Position numbers and translations under genes: made by a program
The notes under the pieces: generated by a model
Seen by the model: only the letters and a program-made list of their open reading frames with translations
Told to the model about the DNA's origin: nothing
Databases searched by the model: none
Part shown: positions 52,119-59,142 of the stretch, piece after piece
Numbering within the stretch: the stretch's first letter is position 1
Layout: each line of letters opens with the position of its first letter
Source of the DNA: Bdellovibrionales bacterium GWA2_49_15
Lineage (GTDB): Bacteria; Bdellovibrionota; Bacteriovoracia; Bacteriovoracales; Bacteriovoracaceae
Reading direction: 5' to 3'
DNA length: 64,000 bases
Assembly: GCA_001769855.1 (NCBI GenBank)
Contig: MEPP01000001.1
Location: 226,982 to 290,981 of the forward strand

Positions 52119-53198
52119 TCAATAGGCGGTAAAACTTTTTACGGTTTTTGCATCCAGCTTTTTAATGACACTGATAACCAGCTCCAAACATGCCTCATAA
52201 TCGCTCATGTCAACAATGCCGACATGGCCGTGGGCATATCTGACCGGGACCCCGAAGACAATTGTCGGGACACCAATTTTGCTCAGGTGGATCGCCTTGG
52301 CGTCGGTACCGCCGCTCGTTCGAATGGCGATTTGATGTTTAATCTTTTTCTGAACCGCCGTGGCCGATACAAGCTGGCACAGCTTCCGATTCATAATGGC
52401 CGTGGGATCATAGAAGCGAACCTGAGGACCAAGACCCAGGCCACATTGAATGTCTTCCTTGCTGAATCCCGGGGTATCATCACCGGGAGGGCCTTCCAGG
52501 ATGATGGCCAGATCAGGCACAACCAGTCTGGCGGTGGTCTCCGCGCCTCTGATCCCAACCTCCTCCTGCACCGTACCCGCCCCGATCAATTCGCAGGGTA
52601 GTTTTGCGTGGGCGAGATGCCTCATCGCCTCAACCATGAGAGAAACGCCCACTCTGTCGTCGAAGGCCTTACTCATGATCAGATTTTTGTGCTTCATCTG
52701 CTCAAATTCCGTTTTAGGAATAATGGGATCGCCCAGGTTAATCCCGAAAACGTCAGTGACCTCTTTTTTATTTTTGGCACCAATATCAATAAAGATTTCT
52801 TTCAAAGGAAGAACTTTATTCCTCTCTGCCTCGGAAAGATGGTGTTTAGGTTTGGCGCCGATGACTCCGGTGATATCCCCTTTTCGTCCTCGAATAATCA
52901 TTTTTTGGGAAAGCAGGGTGTGCTCCCACCATCCTCCCAGATTTTGCATCTTAATGAAACCGTCGCTGGTGATGTTTTGAACCAAAAAGCCAATCTCATC
53001 CATATGGCCGGCGATCAGAACCTTGGGCACAATGGCCTTTGGCGCCTTTTGATAGCTGCAAATAACGCTTCCCATTTTATCAAAGGAAAAATTGCAAATA
53101 TCGCCAAGATGTTTTTTAACCAATTCCCGAACATCGTCTTCAAAGCCGGACGGGCCGAAAGCGGTGCTAAGTTCTCGAAGCAGTTCGATTGAATTCAT
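52119..53198 (-). CDS. M42-family metalloaminopeptidase
   Basis: The 359-residue protein has the M42 zinc-binding order: AGHMDEIGF, SKAFDDRVGVSLM, GTVQEEVGIRGAE, ILEGPPGDDTPG and RYAHGHVGIVDM. These supply two metal sites and the catalytic Glu. M42 enzymes are cytoplasmic, usually large tetrahedral oligomers that trim peptides. It heads the run M42, PLP enzyme, PLP enzyme, which points to peptide and amino-acid use. Confidence 0.88.
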   Translation of the reverse strand: MNSIELLRELSTAFGPSGFEDDVRELVKKHLGDICNFSFDKMGSVICSYQKAPKAIVPKVLIAGHMDEIGFLVQNITSDGFIKMQNLGGWWEHTLLSQKMIIRGRKGDITGVIGAKPKHHLSEAERNKVLPLKEIFIDIGAKNKKEVTDVFGINLGDPIIPKTEFEQMKHKNLIMSKAFDDRVGVSLMVEAMRHLAHAKLPCELIGAGTVQEEVGIRGAETTARLVVPDLAIILEGPPGDDTPGFSKEDIQCGLGLGPQVRFYDPTAIMNRKLCQLVSATAVQKKIKHQIAIRTSGGTDAKAIHLSKIGVPTIVFGVPVRYAHGHVGIVDMSDYEACLELVISVIKKLDAKTVKSFTAY

Positions 53199-53263
53199 AG
53201 ATCCTCACAGGGTGAGGCCAATCATATTAAGAATAACTGCGTAGAGTCAAGTTTCCGTCGGAT

Positions 53264-54631
53264 TTAAGGCAATCTTATAATGGTCAAGGTAAAGCCATTC
53301 TCACCATGACTTTGGAAGCCTTGATTTTTTCGCAAGACATAGAGCCTTTTATCTTCCACCCAGAGGGTATGAATCCCCTGAGAGCGGACCTCGCGCGTGA
53401 CTTCAATCTCATCGATCAGCTCCGGGGCGCTGGGATCAGCAACATTGACACGGTATATTTTGGAATGACCCGGAACATATAAAATGTCATTTTCAAAATA
53501 AAAAGAATTTGCCCTGCTACCAGCAATTTCGGGGAGCAGGAGATACCCGACCTCATTGCCTGTTTTTAGCGAAAAGGCGCTGACACTATTTCCGTTAGGA
53601 AGATAGACATGCCCTTTCCCGATGGTGGGCACATGGCCTGAAAATATCAGGCGATTCTGTTCGGACAAGTTGAGCTGAATCTTTGGCCGAGAAACGGGGC
53701 CATAGGGATCGGTTAAATCGATGAGTGCAATCTCGCCAGCGGTCCATCCCCTATTGATCACCAGCATCTTATCCTTAAACGCAATTCGATCGCTGTCCTC
53801 GAGAATCACGGACGGAAGGGCACTTCGCTCCAACGTATACTGCCAGCCACTCTCGCCTTGAGTGTCGATGAGATGGACGCGCCCGCCCGCAAGGGCAACG
53901 ACGAGGTTATCTTGCGTGAAGAGCTGGGAAACGGTGGCGAAGGGTCGATACATCTCGAAGGAAAATCCGCGGGGAAGCTTGGCGATACTTCCCTCGAAAC
54001 CACCAAAAAGCGCCCCGTCGATGGTGGCCAGCGGCCCATCCGCCACATGACTGGTATAGATCTCGGGAAGGGACTCCACTCCGGCATCGGAGAACTTGAG
54101 GCGGGCGATCTTACCGGTGATGGGCAAGCCATTTTCCTGATAAACTCTTTCCAGCACATTCAACGTCCCATTCTGAAAGAGAAAAAAACCCTTCAAGAAG
54201 GCACGATTTTGCAGTTTGAGCGGATAGTTCAAAATAATCTGGGGAGTCGCCGGCCGCTCGCGAGTATAAAAAAAGCCTTTCAACCTGAACCCCCACTGAT
54301 TGTTGTGCTCATCCGAGACCAAGGACAGCTTAACCAGATGGCCTGGAAATTCTTCGCTCGCGAAATCCGCTAAATCCATGGGACCGTCATATCGGGCGAG
54401 AAGTCCTCCCCTTTCGTTGGTCAAAACCAGGGAATCACCTTTTGCCAAGGCCAAGCGCTCAAAGACCAAGGTCAGCTTTTCGGCATCGAGAGAGTGGACC
54501 TTCCAAACCTGCGGGGACAAATGATGATAGGGATGGGCCGATTCGGTTACCTGGGGCACCCAGATTCTCTCCGATCCGAACAGGCGCGTGCTCACAAGTA
54601 AGAGTGCGGCAAAAATAAAGATATGTCTCAT
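53264..54631 (-). CDS. Exported CUB-like plus beta-propeller-like protein
   Basis: ATG 54631 follows AGGGGAAACG and begins a signal peptide (core about 4-17, cleavage near RLFGSE). The 455-residue product has a CUB-like region at about 25-125: ESAHPYHHLSP, an F-x-x-L-x-L...GDSLVL pattern, ARYDGPM and LVSDEHNNQWGFRLKGF. The rest consists of repeated four-strand units with Asp-Leu-x-Asp turns (IALIDLTDPYGP, YRVNVADPSAPEL), which suggest a beta-propeller of the YVTN/LVIVD kind. No catalytic site is seen. It diverges from the transporter gene across the region with two operators. Confidence 0.55.
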   Translation of the reverse strand: MRHIFIFAALLLVSTRLFGSERIWVPQVTESAHPYHHLSPQVWKVHSLDAEKLTLVFERLALAKGDSLVLTNERGGLLARYDGPMDLADFASEEFPGHLVKLSLVSDEHNNQWGFRLKGFFYTRERPATPQIILNYPLKLQNRAFLKGFFLFQNGTLNVLERVYQENGLPITGKIARLKFSDAGVESLPEIYTSHVADGPLATIDGALFGGFEGSIAKLPRGFSFEMYRPFATVSQLFTQDNLVVALAGGRVHLIDTQGESGWQYTLERSALPSVILEDSDRIAFKDKMLVINRGWTAGEIALIDLTDPYGPVSRPKIQLNLSEQNRLIFSGHVPTIGKGHVYLPNGNSVSAFSLKTGNEVGYLLLPEIAGSRANSFYFENDILYVPGHSKIYRVNVADPSAPELIDEIEVTREVRSQGIHTLWVEDKRLYVLRKNQGFQSHGENGFTLTIIRLP

Positions 54632-54680
54632 CGTTTCCCCTTTCCTGTTTTCCAACTGATACGGGGACGATTCGCCCATT

Positions 54681-54696
54681 TTGAATATTTAGTCAA
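54681..54696. promoter_or_regulatory. Imperfect operator copy 1 (TTGAAT-N4-AGTCAA)
   Basis: TTGAATATTTAGTCAA differs from the perfect palindrome 21 bp downstream by one base in the right arm and in the centre. The start-to-start distance of 21 bp equals two helical turns, so both copies face the same side of the DNA. On the minus strand TTGACT (54696-54691) may act as a -35 for the CUB/propeller gene. Confidence 0.6.
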
Positions 54697-54701
54697 GCTT
54701 T

Positions 54702-54717
54702 TTGAATTTTTATTCAA
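54702..54717. promoter_or_regulatory. Operator copy 2, perfect palindrome (TTGAAT-TTTT-ATTCAA)
   Basis: This 16-bp sequence is identical to the one at 56855-56870 in the TetR gene's promoter. It lies directly next to TTGACA at 54718-54723, a perfect -35 that would serve the transporter/ceramidase transcript. TetR-family repressors typically bind such palindromes. Confidence 0.7.
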
Positions 54718-54726
54718 TTGACAAAA

Positions 54727-55470
54727 ATGCCCGTCCGGTCTTACCCTCTAGCTGTGATCATGATTATCATCGCTATTTTATTTCTCGCCAATTTCCTCCG
54801 TGCCTTTACCGGCTTTGGAGATGCGGTCATTGCCATGCCACTTTTGATGCTTTGCCTGCCAGGGCAGGTCGCCATCCCTTTGGTTGCCTTAACCGGCGGA
54901 ACGATTGGCATCATCATGATGATCCGCGGATACAAGGATATTGACTTCAAGGCGACCTGGCGCCTGGTGCTGGCCTCCTTTGTGGGAGTTCCCATCGGAA
55001 TTTATTACTTAAAAACATTTGATGACCAACTGATCAAGATATTCCTAGGAGGGACGCTCCTTCTTCTCACCGCCTCAAGTTTTTTGCGTCCCGGGGTGCT
55101 TCGGCTGCGCACGGATAAAAGCTCTTATCTCTTCGGATTTTTGTCCGGAGCTTTAGGCGGGGCCTATAACACCAATGGCCCTCCGATTGTCGTCTATGGC
55201 ACTCTGCGCGGCTGGGAGCAGAAGGATTTTCATACGACACTGCAAGGATATTTTTTCTTAAATGGTTTTTCTATTTTACTGGGGCATGGGGCCTCGGGGT
55301 TATGGACCAAAGAGGTCTTTATCTTGTACGGTGCTTCATTGCCAGCGGTCGTGCTTGCTCTCGTGTGCGGCGGAAAAATCGCCCGAAATGTTTCAGGCAG
55401 ATTATTTCATCAAATTATCAATGTCTTTGTCGGCGTTATAGGAGTTATTCTGCTATGGCAAAATATATAG
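54727..55470 (+). CDS. TauE/SafE (TSUP) family membrane transporter
   Basis: The protein has the TSUP layout of seven or eight membrane helices, with the first half ending GGTIGIIMMIRGYKDIDFK and the second-half repeat GFLSGALGGAYNTNGPPIVVYG, the family signature around the Gly-rich helix and Asn-Gly-Pro-Pro. TSUP proteins move sulfite, sulfoacetate or other small anions. The start is uncertain: ATG 54727, TTG 54718 or ATG 54760 are all possible, and none has a ribosome site. It precedes the ceramidase-family gene by 15 bp. In this setting it could carry a product of lipid head-group breakdown, for example a sulfonate, but this is speculation. Confidence 0.8.
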   Translation: MPVRSYPLAVIMIIIAILFLANFLRAFTGFGDAVIAMPLLMLCLPGQVAIPLVALTGGTIGIIMMIRGYKDIDFKATWRLVLASFVGVPIGIYYLKTFDDQLIKIFLGGTLLLLTASSFLRPGVLRLRTDKSSYLFGFLSGALGGAYNTNGPPIVVYGTLRGWEQKDFHTTLQGYFFLNGFSILLGHGASGLWTKEVFILYGASLPAVVLALVCGGKIARNVSGRLFHQIINVFVGVIGVILLWQNI

Positions 55471-55485
55471 GGACGCGAGGGAAAG

Positions 55486-56187
55486 ATGAATGATGTATGG
55501 GCGACATGGCAGCAGGCCTCCTGCATGCCGGATCATTGTTTCTGTGAAGGCATTCACTTTGGCGATCTCATCCGACAGCCAAGCAATACCTGGTCGAACT
55601 TGAGCTTCATTTTTTTTGCCGCCGTCATCGCGGTCCAGGCAAGACGGCTGAGAGAAGGGGAGAATCCGTTAACCAGGATTAAAACTCTGCCGTACCTTTA
55701 CGCCGCGAGCTGCCTGCTGGTGGGTCTAGGCTCTTTCTTTTTCCATGCCTCCTTAACTTTTGTGGGACAATGGGTAGATGTGCTGGGCATGTATCTGGCA
55801 GTCACCTTTTTCACTTTATATAATTTTTATCGAATCTATCAATGGAAGCTTCAAACTTTTGTCATTCTATTCTTTTGCACCAATGCCAGTCTCGGTTATG
55901 TCTTGTACGCCCAGGCCTGGTCTCGCCGCTATCTCTTTGGCCTGTTCGTGCTGATCCTTCTGGCAAGCATCTTGTACGCGGCAAGAAAGATAAAAGCATC
56001 CTTCAATCATCGGTATCTCTACCAGGCCATCGCAAGCTTTCTCGCCGGCGTCACTATCTGGGTCCTGGATCTTACGAAAGTGTTATGCGATCCCGCCTTT
56101 GCACTTCAAGGCCATGCCCTTTGGCACTTTCTTGCGGGACTCTCCACCTATCTGATTTACAAGTATTATTCGTCGCAGTCGGCGTGA
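55486..56187 (+). CDS. Ceramidase-family membrane protein
   Basis: The 233-residue protein has seven membrane segments and the alkaline-ceramidase (CREST) pattern: CFCEGI (about 18-23), QPSNTWSN (31-38), GSFFFH with Ser83 and His87, Asp98 in VGQWVDVLGM, and GHALWH with His210 and His214 near the end. These are the zinc-binding and catalytic positions of ACER-type enzymes, which hydrolyse ceramide to a sphingoid base and a fatty acid in the membrane. All key residues are present. It is co-transcribed with the TSUP gene and overlaps the 3' end of the TetR gene by 22 bp. Confidence 0.82.
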   Translation: MNDVWATWQQASCMPDHCFCEGIHFGDLIRQPSNTWSNLSFIFFAAVIAVQARRLREGENPLTRIKTLPYLYAASCLLVGLGSFFFHASLTFVGQWVDVLGMYLAVTFFTLYNFYRIYQWKLQTFVILFFCTNASLGYVLYAQAWSRRYLFGLFVLILLASILYAARKIKASFNHRYLYQAIASFLAGVTIWVLDLTKVLCDPAFALQGHALWHFLAGLSTYLIYKYYSSQSA

Positions 56188-56813
56188 TGACTTTTAATGA
56201 GGTGATGGCAGGCCCGAATGGTGTTACTGCTATAAAACGTCAAAGAGTCCTTGCGCGGATCATAGGCGGTGAGAATGAGGGCCCCAGTTATCTGAGCGTG
56301 CAGGTCCCGCGCCAGCTCCTCCACCTTCACCAGCTTGGGGTAAAACCCGCGCCCAATTCCTAGATAAAGCAGTGAGGTAAGCCGCTTGAGCATCAAGGTA
56401 ATATAAAAACGCGCCAGCTCATCGTGTGAGCGGTGAACTGAGGCATGGTAATAATGGTAAAGGTAAAACTTGCTGTGATGGGTTTTGCTTTTAATCCAGA
56501 GGAACAGAATTTTTATATAATCATCCACGCCCGAAAACTTGTTGCTCAGGTTGAGTTTTTCCAACTCAAAGTTAATAAAACGAATACTCTCCTGGTCAAC
56601 GTAGCGGATCGCCGCGTCCATCAGGCTTGGGCCACTTTTCCCGTTGAAATGATAGTGGACGATTCCGAGCGAAACCTTGGCCGCCTTGGCCACCTTTTGC
56701 ATGGTAATCTGCTCGACTCCTAAACGCTCACTTAACTTAAGATAGGCCTCAAGAATTTGACCTTGCTTCTCATTGAGCTGAATCTGCTCGAGGGCAATTT
56801 TTTCGTCATGCAT
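56166..56813 (-). CDS. TetR-family transcriptional regulator
   Basis: The 215-residue protein has an N-terminal helix-turn-helix of TetR type: ILEAYLKLSERLGVEQITMQ, KVAKAAKVSLGIVHYHF with the conserved Y-H-F at the end of the recognition helix. The C-terminal ligand domain (about 65-215) is helical and not identified; it contains HYYHASVHR and other His-rich stretches. Its promoter contains the same 16-bp palindrome as the transporter/ceramidase promoter, so it probably represses both. A sphingoid base, fatty acid or ceramide could be its ligand, by inference from neighbours. It overlaps the ceramidase gene tail by 22 bp. Confidence 0.85.
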   Translation of the reverse strand: MHDEKIALEQIQLNEKQGQILEAYLKLSERLGVEQITMQKVAKAAKVSLGIVHYHFNGKSGPSLMDAAIRYVDQESIRFINFELEKLNLSNKFSGVDDYIKILFLWIKSKTHHSKFYLYHYYHASVHRSHDELARFYITLMLKRLTSLLYLGIGRGFYPKLVKVEELARDLHAQITGALILTAYDPRKDSLTFYSSNTIRACHHLIKSHHADCDE

Positions 56814-56840
56814 ATGGTCACCCCATCCCCTAACTAATTA

Positions 56841-56870
56841 ATTATACAAGATTATTGAATTTTTATTCAA
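56841..56870 (-). promoter_or_regulatory. TetR gene promoter overlapping its operator
   Basis: On the minus strand TTGAAT (56870-56865) and TATAAT (56846-56841) are 18 bp apart, a near-perfect sigma-70 promoter for the TetR gene. The TTGAAT is one arm of the palindrome TTGAATTTTTATTCAA at 56855-56870, so a bound repressor would cover the -35. Confidence 0.72.
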
Positions 56871-56916
56871 CTGTCATGAAATGTTGTTCATTTTTTCTTA
56901 AATAATTTTGTATAGT

Positions 56917-56922
56917 TATACT
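56917..56922 (+). promoter_or_regulatory. Candidate -10 box of the EF-hand lipoprotein/S1P lyase transcript
   Basis: TATACT lies 37 bp before the ATG at 56959, giving a leader of about 30 bases. No good -35 stands at the right distance, so an activator may be needed. A second box, TATAGT at 56911-56916, overlaps it. The palindrome at 56855-56870 lies about 45 bp upstream. Confidence 0.35.
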
Positions 56923-56958
56923 GTACTCAAGATTGCTTTGCATAGCTCGGGAGCATGG

Positions 56959-59130
56959 ATGCGATTCACTCAAATTCGAAAACTCATTCTCATCACCTGT
57001 GCACTATGCATCACGGCATGTAATTTTCTCAACGACAAGCAGCCTGAAGAGGGACAGACCTTTGACATTGGAAACTTCGCAACTCAGTGCAAGCTCGATA
57101 TGCATCGCTTTAAATATTTTTTGGACCAGTCTTTAAAAAGTGAGATGGACTGTCTTAAAAAAAATCTTGATGCCTATGTCAGCTTTGTCTCAAGGCAGGA
57201 TGCCAATTATATCCAGCTTAAAGAGCTGTTACGATTTGTTGAAAAATTCCACCCTAAAGACCTCGCCATGGGCCAAAAGGTTCTTGTCTTTCTCTTAAAA
57301 ATCAGCGCCGTGCTCTTTGGTGATACGGAGGAAAGAATCCATATTCGCAGTCTGGAAAAAATGTTTCAGCTTTTTCACATCCTCAACCGTGATGGCATCC
57401 TGTTAAAATACGAGATCAAGAGACTTACGAAGGAGAACTATCTAAGTCGTCGAAGCCGACTTGCCTCCATGCTTGGTAATGTTTCAGAAAATTTTCTTGC
57501 TCTTTTAAGCGATAGTCCGACGACCAAGGTCCAGCTCGATATTATGGCGCTGGCCCAGGAAACTCAGGGGATTTTTCAGGAAAGATTAATCGGTCTTGAT
57601 CTGGAATTTCTCCGCAGCGTTTTATTTGTGAAGAAAATTTTCCTCGGCGGAGACCCGGCTTTTTTGAGCTTGGAAAATATTCGTGATTTTTTAAAAAAAG
57701 CACCGCTTATGACAGTCTCGGTCTTTGATTTTATTCTGTCTGATGCTGAAGGCATCTGGGAAAATAGTGACACTCAATATCAATATCTCAGCGCCTTCAA
57801 AAACCTCAGGCAATTGCAGCATCTCAACTTTCCTTCCGAAACTATCCTCACCCATCGGGAGCTGATGGCCCTCCTCACTCACCTCATAGGCGATAAATAT
57901 AATGTCGCCAAATTCGAGGAGGCCCTTATCCAATTTAAGCAACGAATGGTGGGTGGTGATGCGGATGATTACAATCAGCAGGATCTGAATGCGGTCTTCG
58001 ATATGGCACGAGAGGTCCTGGAAACGCTTTTCTTTAATTCCGTTACCTATGAGCATTTTAGAGGACTCCTTGAGCAGCCGAATGCCATCCATGATCTTGA
58101 GCGCCCCAATCTTCCGCAGTATGAAATAATTTCCATGTCGCGCATCCTGAAGTACTGGAGCACGTTCCATCACATGCTCACCCGCTATCGTTTTTTTACC
58201 GACCGATCGGCCCGCCAGATCTATGGAGATTTTTATGATCGCCATCTGGCAGGGGTCAACCGCATGGCCATCATGAGGCTGATTTTTACCAGGATGATTC
58301 GGGCCTATGGCTTCCAAAATTCTGACAGCGAGAGCGAGAGGTATCCATTTCTGTTGGATAAAAAGAGATTGCGCCAGTTTATGTATCAGTATCAGGGGTT
58401 TCTTTATGAATCGAAGCTTCTCAACGCTGATCTTGAACGCACCATTAATGAGATCAGCATGGGCTCCGATCTCTTTCAGGCCCACTCTGACGATGACTTT
58501 GCCATGAACGAGGATGAGATGACGGAGTATATCGCCATGATTCTGGCCTCAAATAAAATGGGGAAGCAGGTCATGGAGCAGCTCTCCACAAAATGCTACC
58601 TGCTGCCGGGGAGAAGCGGCGGCTTTGATCTGCCCTGCTATCGCGAGAACTTTTACAAAGTGCTCTTTGATGACCTTCAGCTCTCGCGCTACTTTCCCAA
58701 GCTCTACGCTTACTACTTATCCACCTCGACAACAGAAAGCTTCCACCATCTGCTCAATCTCGAGGGAAACTCGCGCATCCTTGACGATGACAAGTTACCT
58801 ATGACCGCAACCGATATTAATCGCCTGCTCACGGCCTTCTCCCAGGCCGAGTCAATGCTCATTCGTTTTGACAAGAATCGTAATAATTTCTTGGACTCCA
58901 CCGAGATAGATTCCGGTTATCTCCATTTTAAAAATATCATCGCGGTCCTTTCCAAAATCGGCCCAGACCAAGATGGTGTGGTGAAATCCATTTTCCTTTT
59001 TCTTTTAAAACATAAAAAAATTCCAAAAAAATCTGAGCTGCTGATGTTTCATATTTTCGGACAAAAAAAAGGTATTACCGCATCCCGCTTTGTGATCGGG
59101 CTGGTGCTGGCCAATATCATCAATCGTTAA
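56959..59130 (+). CDS. Predicted lipoprotein with EF-hand motif, unknown function
   Basis: ATG 56959 follows GGGAG and begins a lipoprotein signal with Cys21 (CITAC). The 723-residue mature protein is mostly helical. A calcium-binding EF-hand loop DKNRNNFLDSTE occupies 638-649, and NRDGILLKYEI near 150 looks like a second, weaker one. The regular helix-loop-helix texture may hide more EF-hand pairs. No enzyme motif is seen. It is 12 bp from the sphingosine-phosphate lyase gene and diverges from the TetR regulator, so it belongs to the same locus. It could bind lipid or calcium at the outer membrane; this is inferred from context only. Confidence 0.65.
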   Translation: MRFTQIRKLILITCALCITACNFLNDKQPEEGQTFDIGNFATQCKLDMHRFKYFLDQSLKSEMDCLKKNLDAYVSFVSRQDANYIQLKELLRFVEKFHPKDLAMGQKVLVFLLKISAVLFGDTEERIHIRSLEKMFQLFHILNRDGILLKYEIKRLTKENYLSRRSRLASMLGNVSENFLALLSDSPTTKVQLDIMALAQETQGIFQERLIGLDLEFLRSVLFVKKIFLGGDPAFLSLENIRDFLKKAPLMTVSVFDFILSDAEGIWENSDTQYQYLSAFKNLRQLQHLNFPSETILTHRELMALLTHLIGDKYNVAKFEEALIQFKQRMVGGDADDYNQQDLNAVFDMAREVLETLFFNSVTYEHFRGLLEQPNAIHDLERPNLPQYEIISMSRILKYWSTFHHMLTRYRFFTDRSARQIYGDFYDRHLAGVNRMAIMRLIFTRMIRAYGFQNSDSESERYPFLLDKKRLRQFMYQYQGFLYESKLLNADLERTINEISMGSDLFQAHSDDDFAMNEDEMTEYIAMILASNKMGKQVMEQLSTKCYLLPGRSGGFDLPCYRENFYKVLFDDLQLSRYFPKLYAYYLSTSTTESFHHLLNLEGNSRILDDDKLPMTATDINRLLTAFSQAESMLIRFDKNRNNFLDSTEIDSGYLHFKNIIAVLSKIGPDQDGVVKSIFLFLLKHKKIPKKSELLMFHIFGQKKGITASRFVIGLVLANIINR

Positions 59131-59142
59131 GGAGACTGGGAA

